From contig VXQX01000076.1 in NCBI GenBank assembly GCA_009838765.1, positions 1 to 64,000 of the forward strand: 64,000 nucleotides of DNA. The letters are read 5' to 3'. The position numbers were made by a program, and so were the translations under genes. Source of the stretch: Gemmatimonadales bacterium (GTDB lineage: Bacteria; Gemmatimonadota; Gemmatimonadetes; Palauibacterales; Palauibacteraceae). The notes beneath the pieces were generated by a model. It was given only the letters and a program-made list of their open reading frames with translations. It was not told the DNA's origin and did no database searches. Of the stretch, positions 49,418 through 58,649 are shown in pieces (the stretch's first letter is position 1; every line of letters starts with the position of its first letter).

Positions 49418-50257
49418 ATGGATCGCGAGGATTTGTCGCCCAACATCCTTGAACGCTACCTCGAGGAACTGGGTCGTTATCCGCTCCTGACCCCCAGTGA
49501 GGAACGTGAGACCGCCCGCTCGGCTCGCAGCGGCGATACCTCCGCCCTCGACCGTCTCATCCGCGCGAATCTGCGCTTCGTCATCTCCGTCGCCCGACGT
49601 TACCGCAACAAGGGACTGAGCTTCCTCGACCTCATTCAGGAGGGGAACGTCGGCCTGGTCATCGCCGCCCGGAAGTTCGACCCGGACCACGGGGTGAAGT
49701 TCATCAGCTACGCCGTGTGGTGGATTCGCCAGGCGATCCTGTCCGCCATCGCGAAGCAGGGCAGGCCGGTGCGGGTGCCACTCAATCGAGCGAACGAACT
49801 GGCGCGCATGATCCGCGCGCGGGGCGAACTGCGTCAGACCCTCGACCGTGAGCCCAGCGATCGGGAGCTTGCGGAGGAGACGGGGTTGAGGGTGCCCACC
49901 ATCGCGCTGCTGCGGAGACTGAACGCACGCGAAGTTCGCCTCGACGCGCGGGTCGGGACCACCGACGATGGCGATCTCGCGGAGCGGCTCCTCGCGGACG
50001 AGACGGATGTCGAAGAGGTGGTCGAACAGCGTCTGCTGAAGCGGCACATCGCCGAGGGGCTGCGCCGCCTGCGGCCGCGCGACGCCCGCGTGGTCCGGCT
50101 GTATTACGGACTGCAGGGTGAAGATCCGCACACGCTGGAGCAGATCGGCCGCCTGCTCGGCGTGACGCGCGAACGCGTCCGGCAGCTCCGGGATCGCGCG
50201 CTCCGCGAGTTGCGGGAAGGTCCCGAGGGACAGAGCCTCGCCACCTTCGCCACCTAG
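49418..50257 (+). CDS. RNA polymerase sigma-70 family (group 2-like) sigma factor
   Basis: This 279-residue protein has sigma regions 1.2 (ILERYLEELGRYPLLTPSEE), 2 (RLIRANLRFVISVARRY...FLDLIQEGNVGL and FISYAVWWIRQAIL), 3 and 4 (LEQIGRLLGVTRERVRQLRDRALREL). It has no long region 1.1, so it is a group 2 or primary-like factor. MDREDLSPNILE at 49418 was taken as start, after AGAGAGAGGAAG. It leads an operon containing the deacetylase 31 bp downstream. Confidence 0.92.
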   Translation: MDREDLSPNILERYLEELGRYPLLTPSEERETARSARSGDTSALDRLIRANLRFVISVARRYRNKGLSFLDLIQEGNVGLVIAARKFDPDHGVKFISYAVWWIRQAILSAIAKQGRPVRVPLNRANELARMIRARGELRQTLDREPSDRELAEETGLRVPTIALLRRLNAREVRLDARVGTTDDGDLAERLLADETDVEEVVEQRLLKRHIAEGLRRLRPRDARVVRLYYGLQGEDPHTLEQIGRLLGVTRERVRQLRDRALRELREGPEGQSLATFAT

Positions 50258-50288
50258 TAGCGAGTCCGGAACGTCCCCTCTTGAGGCG

Positions 50289-51263
50289 GTGGCGCTGAAG
50301 CCGGTCGGGCTCTTCCAGCATCCCGACTGCAGCCGGCACGACACGGGCTGGGGTCACCCGGAGCACCAGGGAAGGCTCCGCGCCGTGATGAGCGCGCTCG
50401 AGCGGGCGCTGCCCGAGCTTCACGAGGATGTCCTCCCCGTCATGCCGCCCCCGGCGGATGTCGCCGCGCTCGAACGGGCCCACGCGCCGGCACACGTGGA
50501 ACGGGTGCGGGCGGTCTGCGACCGGGCCATCGAGAGCGGAGGGATCGTGCGCATCGATCCCGATACCCCGGTCTCGCCGGGAAGCTGGGACGCCGCCGTC
50601 GCCGCGTCCGGGTGCGGCGTCGCGGCGGTGGACGCGGTCCTCGACGGAACGTGCCGCGCCGCTTTCTGCGCCGTGCGCCCGCCCGGCCACCACGCGACGC
50701 CGGACCGGGCGATGGGCTTCTGCCTCTTCAACCACATCGCCGTGGCCGCCCGTCACGCGCTGGCGCGGCCGGAAGTCGAGCGGGTGCTCATCGTGGACTG
50801 GGACGTGCACCACGGGAACGGGACCCAGGACATCTTCTACGAGGATCCCGCCGTCTTCTTCCTCTCGATGCACCAGCACCCGCTCTTCCCCGGCACCGGG
50901 TCCGCCGCGGAGCGGGGACGGGCGGCGGGAGAAGGGACAACGCTGAACCTGCCCATGCCCGCGGGGCTCCCGCCCGAGCGCTACGTGGAGGCGCTGCTCG
51001 ACGGGGTCGATCGGGCGCTGGCCCGCTTCGAGCCCGACCTCACGCTCATCTCCGCCGGGTTCGACGCCGGGGCGGACGATCCGCTGGGGGGCTTCACGCT
51101 CACCCCGGCGCACTTCGGCACGCTGACCCACGAGGTCGTCGGACGGACGCGGGACGCAGCCCGAAACCGCGTGGTCTCCTTCCTCGAGGGCGGTTACAAT
51201 CCCGACGAACTGGGACGCAACGTCGTCTCGCACCTGACCGCCCTGCGCGACGCCACGAGCTGA
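50289..51263 (+). CDS. Histone deacetylase family protein (class II type)
   Basis: This 324-residue Zn-dependent deacetylase-fold protein has RPPGHHATPDRAMGFCLFNH, VLIVDWDVHHGNGTQDIFY and LISAGFDAGADDPLGG, which supply the charge relay His residues and the zinc ligands. Bacterial members act on acetylated polyamines, acetoin pathway proteins or other amides. The substrate here is unknown. It starts at GTG and is 49 bp upstream of the M24 peptidase gene. Confidence 0.93.
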   Translation: MALKPVGLFQHPDCSRHDTGWGHPEHQGRLRAVMSALERALPELHEDVLPVMPPPADVAALERAHAPAHVERVRAVCDRAIESGGIVRIDPDTPVSPGSWDAAVAASGCGVAAVDAVLDGTCRAAFCAVRPPGHHATPDRAMGFCLFNHIAVAARHALARPEVERVLIVDWDVHHGNGTQDIFYEDPAVFFLSMHQHPLFPGTGSAAERGRAAGEGTTLNLPMPAGLPPERYVEALLDGVDRALARFEPDLTLISAGFDAGADDPLGGFTLTPAHFGTLTHEVVGRTRDAARNRVVSFLEGGYNPDELGRNVVSHLTALRDATS

Positions 51264-51312
51264 CCGCCCCGAACGCGCCCCGAACGCGCCCCCGCAGAAC
51301 AGGAGCCCGGCC

Positions 51313-52548
51313 TTGCCCGACCTCGCTGCCACCTTCCTGGAGACCGCATCCCGGGAACTCGAACGCCAGAAAATCGACGCCTGGCTGCTGTACGACTTCC
51401 GGGCCCTCAATCCGCTGGCAGCGCACCTCGTCGGCCTGCCCGAAGGCCAGAAGCGCCGGTACTTCGTCCTCATCGAGCCGGGGCGGACGCCGCACGCGCT
51501 CGTCCAGAAGATCGAGGTGTCGGGGTGGGAGGGGTGGCCGCACCGGCTCACGAGCTACGTCGGCTGGGACGAGATGGAGACGGCGCTCCGCGAGATGTTG
51601 CGGGGAATGGATACGGTCGCGATGGAGGTGAGCCCCCGGGACTCGATCCCGTACGTGGACTACGTCCCCGCCGGCGTCGTCGAACTGGTGGAATCGCTCG
51701 GGCCCCGGGTCGTCAGTTCGGTGGACCTGATCTCCGGGACGGCGGCGCAGTGGGGGGCGCACGGGCACGCCCTGCACCACGCGGCGGCCGAAATCCTGGC
51801 GCGGACCGCGCGCACGGCGTTCGAGTTGGCGGCGCGCGCGGCGGGGCTGGCGCCCGAGCCGGACCCCGGGACGGCCGCCGCCTTCGACACCTCCCGCGAG
51901 CCGATCCCGGTCACGGAGCACGACCTGGCCGAATGGATCCGGGCGCGGCTGCGCGCCGAGGGCCTGACGGAGACGGACACGATCGTCGCGGTGGGTCCCA
52001 ACGCCGCCAAACCGCACTACGAACCTCAGGCTGAGGGATCGTCGGCCCTCGCGGCAGACCAGGTGTTCATGGTGGACCTGTGGGGGCGCGTGGCCGGGGA
52101 GCCCGACGCCGTCTTCGCCGACCAGACCTGGATGGGCTTCCTCGGTCCGGAGCCGGCCCCCGAGGTGACCGCCGGCTGGGATGCGGTCGTGGCGGCCCGC
52201 GACGCGGCGGTCGAAGTCATCCGGCGGAATCCGGGCGCCACCGGTGCGGACGCGGACCGGGCGGCCCGGGAGGTGCTGATCGCGCGCGGCTACGAAGACG
52301 CGATCTTCCATCGCACCGGACACGGGATCGACCGCGGACTCCACGGCGTCGGTCCCACCCTCGACAGCATCGAGATGCGGGATGACCGGAGGCTCGTGGC
52401 GGGCGTCGGCTTCTCCGTCGAGCCGGGCGTCTACCTGGAGGGTCGCTTCGGCCACCGGACGGAAGTCGACGTCTACATGCGCGAGGACGGGCCCGAAGTC
52501 ACTCCGTCCCGCATCCAGTACAGCCTCTGGCGGACGGCCGGCGCATGA
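51313..52548 (+). CDS. M24 family metallopeptidase (Xaa-Pro aminopeptidase/dipeptidase type)
   Basis: This 411-residue protein has a creatinase-like N-terminal domain (about 1-170) and a C-terminal pita-bread fold with the metal ligands in VDLWGRVAGEP, FHRTGHGIDRGLHG, VGFSVEPGVYLEGRFGHRTEVDV. It should cleave dipeptides or proline-containing peptides in the cytoplasm. The start is TTG, preceded by GGAG. Its stop overlaps the ATG of the dipeptide epimerase gene (ATGA), and it is therefore coupled to peptide metabolism. Confidence 0.9.
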   Translation: MPDLAATFLETASRELERQKIDAWLLYDFRALNPLAAHLVGLPEGQKRRYFVLIEPGRTPHALVQKIEVSGWEGWPHRLTSYVGWDEMETALREMLRGMDTVAMEVSPRDSIPYVDYVPAGVVELVESLGPRVVSSVDLISGTAAQWGAHGHALHHAAAEILARTARTAFELAARAAGLAPEPDPGTAAAFDTSREPIPVTEHDLAEWIRARLRAEGLTETDTIVAVGPNAAKPHYEPQAEGSSALAADQVFMVDLWGRVAGEPDAVFADQTWMGFLGPEPAPEVTAGWDAVVAARDAAVEVIRRNPGATGADADRAAREVLIARGYEDAIFHRTGHGIDRGLHGVGPTLDSIEMRDDRRLVAGVGFSVEPGVYLEGRFGHRTEVDVYMREDGPEVTPSRIQYSLWRTAGA

Positions 52549-53582
52549 GAATCTCATGGGAGCCGTTCCACGTCGAGACGGCGCACCCCTTCGGCATCAG
52601 CCGCGGCGTGAAGACGGGCGACGACCTGGTGTGGGTGCGACTGGAGCACGAAGGGATCGAGGGCTGGGGCGAGGCGGATCCGTCCGGGTACTACGGGGAA
52701 ACAGCGGACACGGTGGAGGCCGCGCTGAAGAAGCTGGCGCCCCGCATCGAGGAGGTGGATGACCCGTTCGGGCTCGAGAACATCGAGCGGGACCTCGCGA
52801 GCCTCCTCGGCCGCAACGGATCGGCCCGCTGCGCCATCTCGTCGGCGCTTCACGACTGGGTCGGAAAGCGCGCCGGGCTTCCGCTCTGGAAGCTCTGGGG
52901 CCTGGATCCGGCCGCCGCGCCGCTCAGTTCGTTCACGATCGGGATCGACGCTCCGGAAGTGATGGCGCGGAAGACGCGCGAGGCCGAGGCGTGGCCCATC
53001 CTCAAGATCAAGCTCGGGAGCGACGATGACGAAGCGCGGCTGAGCGCCGTCAGGGGCGCGGCGCCCGAAAAGATCCTGCGCGTGGACGCGAACGCGGCCT
53101 GGACGCCGGCGGAAGCGGTGGAGGGGATCGCGATGTGCGCCGAGTACGGGGTGGAGTTTGTGGAGCAGCCGCTCCCGGCGACGGAGAACGACGAGCTCGC
53201 CTTCGTCCGCTCGCGCGCGGTTCTCCCCATCGTCGTGGACGAGTCGAGCATCGTGGCGAGCGACATCCCGCGACTCGATGGCCTCGTCGACGGCATCAAC
53301 ATCAAGCTCGCCAAGTGCGGAGGTCCAAGAGAGGCGCTGCGCATGATCCACACCGCGCGCGCCTGCGGCCTCTCGGTCATGCTCGGGTGCATGCTCGAGA
53401 CGAGCCTCGGGATCGCGCCGGCGGCGCACCTGGCCCCGCTCGTGGACTACGCGGACCTGGATGGCGCCGCGCTCCTCCGTACCGATCCGTTCACGGGCCC
53501 GCACCTCGAGCAGGGTCGAATCGTTCTGCCCGACGGTCCGGGACTCGGCGTCGAGCGCGCAGCGGCGGGGGCGCCCGCCTGA
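52545..53582 (+). CDS. Dipeptide epimerase (enolase superfamily, Ala-D/L-Glu epimerase type)
   Basis: This 345-residue enolase-superfamily protein of the muconate-lactonising subgroup has the catalytic Lys pair in PILKIKLGS, metal ligands in ILRVDANAAW, FVEQPLPA and IVVDESSI, and the second catalytic Lys in INIKLAKCGG. Dipeptide epimerases convert L-Ala-D-Glu to L-Ala-L-Glu or act on other dipeptides. The gene overlaps both its neighbours by four bases, so peptide cleavage (M24) and epimerisation probably form one pathway, for example murein-peptide recycling. Confidence 0.87.
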   Translation: MRISWEPFHVETAHPFGISRGVKTGDDLVWVRLEHEGIEGWGEADPSGYYGETADTVEAALKKLAPRIEEVDDPFGLENIERDLASLLGRNGSARCAISSALHDWVGKRAGLPLWKLWGLDPAAAPLSSFTIGIDAPEVMARKTREAEAWPILKIKLGSDDDEARLSAVRGAAPEKILRVDANAAWTPAEAVEGIAMCAEYGVEFVEQPLPATENDELAFVRSRAVLPIVVDESSIVASDIPRLDGLVDGINIKLAKCGGPREALRMIHTARACGLSVMLGCMLETSLGIAPAAHLAPLVDYADLDGAALLRTDPFTGPHLEQGRIVLPDGPGLGVERAAAGAPA

Positions 53583-54271
53583 GCGATCGAACGGCCGCGG
53601 TCAAGATCTGCTGCATCGGGAGTCCCGAGGAGGCCGCGCTCGCCGCCCGCTGCGGGGCCACGGCGATCGGGCTCGTCTCCGCGATGCCGAGCGGGCCGGG
53701 GGTCATCGACGAGGCCGCGATCCGCCGCGTCGTGGCGGGGGCCCCGCGCGGCGTCGCGACCTTCCTGCTCACGTCGCGGACGGACCCCGAGAAGATCGCG
53801 GCCCAGCAGCGCCGGACCCGGGCCGACACGCTGCAGCTCGTGGACCGGCTCGCGCCCGAGGCGCTCCGCAGCCTGCGCCGCCGGCTGCCGGGCGTCTCGA
53901 TCGTTCAGGTCGTCCATGTCCGGGGAGAGCACTCGGTGGAGGAGGCGGTCGCGGTGGCGCCGCTCGTCGATGCGGTCCTGCTCGACTCGGGGGACCCGGA
54001 CCTCCCCGTGCGGCAGCTCGGAGGTACGGGTCGCGTCCACGACTGGAGCCACAGCCGCGCCATCGTCGAGCGGGCCGGCTGCCCCGTCTACCTCGCGGGC
54101 GGCCTCCGCCCAGCCAACGTGGCCGCCGCGCTGCGCGCCGTCCGTCCCTTCGGCGTGGATGTCTGTTCGGGAGTGAGAACGGACGGGCGAATCGACGAAG
54201 GGCTGCTGCGCCGCTTCATGCGCGCGGCGCGGGGCAGCGGGAAAGACGGGCGCGTCCGGCTGCGCCGCTAG
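53579..54271 (+). CDS. TrpF-like (phosphoribosylanthranilate isomerase fold) protein
   Basis: This 230-residue beta/alpha-barrel protein resembles TrpF, with the catalytic Cys in VKICCIG and the Asp in AVLLDSG. The C-terminal phosphate-binding half is well kept (LGGTGRVHDWS and YLAGGLRPANV and FGVDVCSGVRTDG). The SPR loop and QLHG segment of TrpF are changed (SGPGVI and QLVD). No other trp gene is in the window. It begins at a CTG overlapping the previous stop (CTGA), or uses a start not recognised. It might have a different substrate. Confidence 0.75.
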   Translation: MSDRTAAVKICCIGSPEEAALAARCGATAIGLVSAMPSGPGVIDEAAIRRVVAGAPRGVATFLLTSRTDPEKIAAQQRRTRADTLQLVDRLAPEALRSLRRRLPGVSIVQVVHVRGEHSVEEAVAVAPLVDAVLLDSGDPDLPVRQLGGTGRVHDWSHSRAIVERAGCPVYLAGGLRPANVAAALRAVRPFGVDVCSGVRTDGRIDEGLLRRFMRAARGSGKDGRVRLRR

Positions 54272-55581
54272 CCCGTCACCTGGGCGCCGCGCCGGCACGC
54301 GAGCACGAGTTCCTCCGTCTCCGACGCCTCGCACGCCCCGCGCCGTCCGGCTTCGTCCGCGTAGAGCGAGTAGAGCGCCTCTCCCATCGCTTCGTGACAC
54401 CGCGGCTTGGCCGAGTCTTCGAGGGCGCCGCAGAACGAGAACCCGGCGTCCGTCGTCGCGGTCACGTCCACGAAGTTCCGGACGACGCCCACGTAGCACC
54501 ACACGCGATAATCCTCCGGCGACTTCCGGCACTCGCTGCGTGCATCGTCTTCGTCCTGCAGCGTGCGGCCGCTGATGTCGCGGCCGAGGCTCATGAAGCA
54601 GTCGTCTCGCCAATCATCGGGCGCGTCGAGACAGGAGGAGGCCGCGTCCGCGATGTCCCCTTCGTTGTGCCAGAGCATGGCGGACGTCTGCATCAGATAA
54701 CAGGAGGTCAGGTACTTCTCGTCCAGAATCGAGCAGGGATAGTGCGGGTCGTCGACGCGCAGCGCCTCGAAGGGTTCGATGCCCTCGGCCATTGCCACCG
54801 CCCCGTGGACGTGCGCGCCCGCGCCGTGGTCCGAGGCGGCGGCCTCTTCGCCCGCCCCTCCCTCCGAGGCGTTCCCGGCGGACACAAGTGCGGCGGCCGG
54901 ATGGTGAGGAGCGACCGCGTTGACCACGTTCTCCATGAACGCCCCGCCGTAGCACGAGTTCCGGTTCCAATCGTTCGTCAGCAGATCGCAGCCGTCGAGG
55001 GCCATGAGAAGGTGGTGGCCGTAGTACATCGTCAGACCGTGTCCGAGCCCGTGCAGGCACTGGAAGAGCAGCCAGCGGTCGGCGGGGTCCGCTTCGTAGG
55101 GTTCGCAGAGCCCGGCGACGCTCTGCCCGTCCGGTTCGCCCGTGGCGATGAAGTAGGCCTGGACGACGCCGTGGTAGCACCCCGACTGGAAGATCTCCGT
55201 GCACTCCTCGAAGGCATCGGTAAAAGTCTCTCCGGGCGAGTAGGCGTTGATGCCGATCGCGTGCGTGAGGACATGGGACTGCGACTGAACCGCCCGGTCC
55301 ACGGCGGCCAGCGACTCGAGCATGTCCAGCGCCGCAACGGTCCCGGATTCGGCAAGTTCGTCGAGGAGCCGCGCTTCATAGCATGCCTGCTTCTCCTCCC
55401 ACGCCAACTCGCCGCATGCCTCGAACGCGGCCAGCGCCTCGGCAGAAGTCCCGGGCGGCAACGACGGCCCCCCGCAGGCCGACCACGCGATCCCGATCGC
55501 CATGACAAGCCCGAGACTCCGACCCCGACGGCGCCGGTGGACCCCCATGGACACGACGGTCCGCGATCCCGATTCGCTCAT
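54268..55581 (-). CDS. Lipoprotein of nine paired-cysteine repeats, function unknown
   Basis: This 437-residue protein starts with a signal peptide and a possible lipidation Cys at residue 36. The mature part has 18 Cys in nine pairs, each of the type C-x(7-15)-C, most with 10 or 11 residues between, and commonly followed by Tyr, Phe or His. Examples are CGELAWEEKQAC, CTEIFQSGC, CDLLTNDWNRNSC, CSILDEKYLTSC, CLDAPDDWRDDC and CRKSPEDYRVWC. Between them lie helix-like stretches and several HG and GH motifs (CLHGLGHGL, HAIGINAY). No family is recognised. It has no CxxCH heme motif. The stop overlaps the TrpF-like gene stop convergently by CTAG. Confidence 0.85.
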   Translation of the reverse strand: MSESGSRTVVSMGVHRRRRGRSLGLVMAIGIAWSACGGPSLPPGTSAEALAAFEACGELAWEEKQACYEARLLDELAESGTVAALDMLESLAAVDRAVQSQSHVLTHAIGINAYSPGETFTDAFEECTEIFQSGCYHGVVQAYFIATGEPDGQSVAGLCEPYEADPADRWLLFQCLHGLGHGLTMYYGHHLLMALDGCDLLTNDWNRNSCYGGAFMENVVNAVAPHHPAAALVSAGNASEGGAGEEAAASDHGAGAHVHGAVAMAEGIEPFEALRVDDPHYPCSILDEKYLTSCYLMQTSAMLWHNEGDIADAASSCLDAPDDWRDDCFMSLGRDISGRTLQDEDDARSECRKSPEDYRVWCYVGVVRNFVDVTATTDAGFSFCGALEDSAKPRCHEAMGEALYSLYADEAGRRGACEASETEELVLACRRGAQVTG

Positions 55582-55685
55582 TCCCTCTCCCTCGTTCTTT
55601 GCCGACCACAGCCAGCGGCGCCCGGAGCACAACCTGCCGGAGCGCGGTCCTCCCAACAAGCAAGGCGCGGAGCCCGACGGTCCGC

Positions 55686-58055
55686 TCAAAGGAGCGCCTC
55701 GGGATCGCGGTCGATCTCGAGGCGGAGACCCGAGCCGGGCTGGCCCCGCCGCTCTCCCAGAAAGCGAAGGACTCCGCCGAGCGTCGCGGCGCGGTCGGCC
55801 TTGATCAGGAAGTGCCACCTCCATCGCTCCCGAAGCCGGTCGATGGGGCAGGGGGCCGGTCCGATGACCTCGATTCCCGCAAGCCCGCGACCTCGAATCA
55901 GCCGGCGCGTCCACTCGGACAGTTCCTCCGCGACGTCGATCACCCGGGACTCCGTTTTTCCCGAGATGACGAGGTTCGCGAGCCGGCGGTGCGGCGGATA
56001 GCCGGGTTCCTCCCGGTCCCCGAGTTCGCGTTCCGCGAAACCGACGTAGTCGTGCTCCGCGGCCGCGGCGAGCGCGTAGTGCCGCGGACGCGAGGTCTGG
56101 ACGAGCACCTCGCCCGGTTCCTCGCCCCGCCCGGCGCGCCCGGCGACCTGCTCCAGCAGTTGGAAGGTCCGTTCGCTGGCGCGGAAGTCCGGGAGATGGA
56201 GACCGACATCCGCGTTGATCACTCCGACGAGCGTGACCTGCGGGAAGTCGAGGCCCTTGGCGATCATCTGTGTGCCGAGCAGGATGTCGACCTCTCGCCG
56301 CCGAAACGCGTCGAGAATCTCGACGTGCGCCCACTTGGAACCCGTGGTGTCGAGGTCCATGCGGGCGATGCCGGCTTCGGGAAACAGCTCGCCCACGCGG
56401 CGTTCGACCTGTTCGGTGCCGATCCCGGCGTAGCGCGGCGCGGGTCCGCCGCACTCGCCGCAACTGGACGGTGGCGGGCTCGTCGCGCCGCAGTGATGAC
56501 ACACGAGTTGCCTGCGCCGGCGATGATACGTGAGGGTCACGGAGCAGGCGTCGCAGCTCCACACATGACCGCAGCCTGCGCACTCCGCGAAGGAGGCGTA
56601 TCCGCGGCGGTTGAGAAACAGGATGGTCTGCTCGCCCCGTGCGAGCCGAGCGGCGATCGCCTCCCGCAGCCGTCCGGACAAGACCCGCGGTCCGCCGCCC
56701 GGAAGGGGGGCCTCCGCCTCCCGTCCCGGACTCCCGCCGGCGTCGGCGCGCAGGTCGACGAGCTCCATCGAAGGGAGCCCGTGGCCCGTCACCCGTTCCT
56801 CGAGTTCGAGCAGGCGATAGCGCCCCGTCCGCGCATTCTCCCAGCTCTCGAGGGCGGGCGTCGCGGACCCGAGCACGCACAGAGCATCTTCCAGCCGAGC
56901 GCGCACGATCGCGACGGACCGGGCGTGGTAGCGTGGCACGTCGGACTGCTTGTAGCTGCTCTCGTGTTCCTCGTCGACGATGATCGCGCCCAGATTTCGG
57001 ACCGGCGCGAACACCGCCGAGCGCGGCCCGATCGCGATTCGCTTTCTGCCCTCGCGCAGGCTGCGCCAGGCGTCGAACCGCTCCCCGTCCGAGAGTCCCG
57101 AATGCAGCACCGTGACCTCGTCGCCGAAGCGGGCGCGGAAGCGCTGCACGGTCTGGGGGGTGAGCGCGATCTCCGGCACGAGGACGATGCCGGAGCGGCC
57201 CAGTCCGAGTTGACGCTCCAGCACCTCGAGGTAGACGGCGGTCTTACCCGAGCCCGTCACGCCGCGCAGGAGAGCGACCCGCCCCGGAGCGTCGAGCCGT
57301 TCGAGGTCGCCCACGACCCGAGCCTGGTCCGGAGTCAGCGTGAACCGGGCCTCCGGCTCGACGGGGCCGGCGAACGGGTCCCGCTCCACTTCGCGCTCGA
57401 CGAACTCCGCGAGCCGCCGCTCCAGGAGCCCGTTGAGCACGCCGCGGCTGAAGCCGAGTTGCTTCACCAGGTGTCCGACACTCGCCTGTCCGCCCACCGA
57501 CTCGAGCATCTCGTACAACTCGCGCTGCCGCTTCGCCCGCCCGAAGACGCGGTCGCGTTCGCTGAGCGTTCGCAGTTCGCGCACGAGCCGCAGCACGCGC
57601 TCAGTGCGAGGTCTTCCGGGACTCCCGCCCCTGCCGGCGCGGGATCCGAGTGCGCCCGGGGGAAGGGCCGCCCTCAGGACCACGCCGAGCGGCGCCACGT
57701 AGTAGTCCGAGATCCATCGGCAGAGGTCGAGGAGGGGCGGGTCGATCACCGGCGCTTCGTCCAGGGCGCCCCGAAGCTCCCGTAATCGCGGTTTCCGTTC
57801 CCGGTCCGCCCTCAGCCCGAGGCGGTCCACGACGCCTACCGCCGTCCCGGCGCCGAGCGGCACTCGAACGCGCATGCCCGGCTCCACGACGCCGACGAGA
57901 GGGGTGGGGATCGAGTACGCGAGCGTACCGAGGAATGTCCGCGCGACAGCGACCTCGCACACGCCGGCGGAGCCGGCCTCCCGCGGCGCCTTCACGCGGG
58001 GGCCATCGCTTGACACGTCGCAGCCGGATTGCTTGTTTTCCGCCACCGAATCCAA
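55686..58055 (-). CDS. priA: Primosomal protein N' (PriA helicase)
   Basis: This 789-residue 3'-5' DNA helicase restarts stalled replication forks. The N-terminal DNA-binding domain is followed by Walker A GVTGSGKT, the DEEH box (IIVDEEHESSYKQ), a zinc-binding region with eight Cys (CAGCGHVWSCDACSVTL to CGECGG) and the C-terminal helicase core (GTQMIAKGLDFPQVTLVGVINADVGL and QVAGRAGRG). The start at 58055 is the longest option, and a shorter one is possible because the conserved sequence begins near residue 33. It is divergent from the HNH gene, with 12 bp between them. Confidence 0.95.
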   Translation of the reverse strand: MDSVAENKQSGCDVSSDGPRVKAPREAGSAGVCEVAVARTFLGTLAYSIPTPLVGVVEPGMRVRVPLGAGTAVGVVDRLGLRADRERKPRLRELRGALDEAPVIDPPLLDLCRWISDYYVAPLGVVLRAALPPGALGSRAGRGGSPGRPRTERVLRLVRELRTLSERDRVFGRAKRQRELYEMLESVGGQASVGHLVKQLGFSRGVLNGLLERRLAEFVEREVERDPFAGPVEPEARFTLTPDQARVVGDLERLDAPGRVALLRGVTGSGKTAVYLEVLERQLGLGRSGIVLVPEIALTPQTVQRFRARFGDEVTVLHSGLSDGERFDAWRSLREGRKRIAIGPRSAVFAPVRNLGAIIVDEEHESSYKQSDVPRYHARSVAIVRARLEDALCVLGSATPALESWENARTGRYRLLELEERVTGHGLPSMELVDLRADAGGSPGREAEAPLPGGGPRVLSGRLREAIAARLARGEQTILFLNRRGYASFAECAGCGHVWSCDACSVTLTYHRRRRQLVCHHCGATSPPPSSCGECGGPAPRYAGIGTEQVERRVGELFPEAGIARMDLDTTGSKWAHVEILDAFRRREVDILLGTQMIAKGLDFPQVTLVGVINADVGLHLPDFRASERTFQLLEQVAGRAGRGEEPGEVLVQTSRPRHYALAAAAEHDYVGFAERELGDREEPGYPPHRRLANLVISGKTESRVIDVAEELSEWTRRLIRGRGLAGIEVIGPAPCPIDRLRERWRWHFLIKADRAATLGGVLRFLGERRGQPGSGLRLEIDRDPEALL

Positions 58056-58067
58056 GGGGGGTCGCTC

Positions 58068-58616
58068 ATGGGCTGTCTGGCCCTGAACGCTTCATACGAG
58101 CCGTTGACGATCATTCCGGTCCGGCGCGCCGTTCGCCTGCTCATCGACCGGAAAGCCGCCGCGCTGGAGGTGGATTCGGAACGTCCCATCCGATCCGAGC
58201 GCGTTCGGATGGATACGCCCGTCGTCATCCGCCTCGTCCGGTTCATCCAGATCCCCCGCCGTTTCCGCCGCCAGGTCACGAACACCTTCCTGTTCGCGCG
58301 CGACGCCTATCGCTGTCAGTACTGCGGCCGCCACCGGCGGGAACTGGGGTATCGCGAGTCGCTGACCCGCGATCACGTGACTCCGATTTCGCGCGGCGGA
58401 GACAACGGGTGGTCGAACGTGGTTACGGCCTGCAGCAAGTGCAACCTGAAGAAGGCGGACCGTCTGCTGGCCGAATGCGGGTTCTCGCTCCCGGTGGAGC
58501 CCCGCGAACCCAACCACGTCGAGCTGATCTGGGCCGTCCGCAGCGTCACGCCGGTGCAGGCGCGGTACATCGGCATGTTCTATGGCGAGGACGTGCTGCA
58601 AGCGCTGACGCCCTGA
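58068..58616 (+). CDS. HNH endonuclease family protein
   Basis: This 182-residue protein belongs to a common, small HNH family starting MGCLALNASYEPLTI. The C-terminal part has RCQYCGRH, then TRDHVTPISRGGDNGWSNVVTACSKCN, which holds the HNH residues and two zinc-binding CxxC pairs. A housekeeping DNA-repair or restriction role is unknown. The start is preceded by AAGGGGGG. It is on the opposite strand to priA with a very short intergenic gap. Confidence 0.88.
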   Translation: MGCLALNASYEPLTIIPVRRAVRLLIDRKAAALEVDSERPIRSERVRMDTPVVIRLVRFIQIPRRFRRQVTNTFLFARDAYRCQYCGRHRRELGYRESLTRDHVTPISRGGDNGWSNVVTACSKCNLKKADRLLAECGFSLPVEPREPNHVELIWAVRSVTPVQARYIGMFYGEDVLQALTP

Positions 58617-58649
58617 GTTCGGCCCGGCCGGTCGGCTGATCGCACCGTC

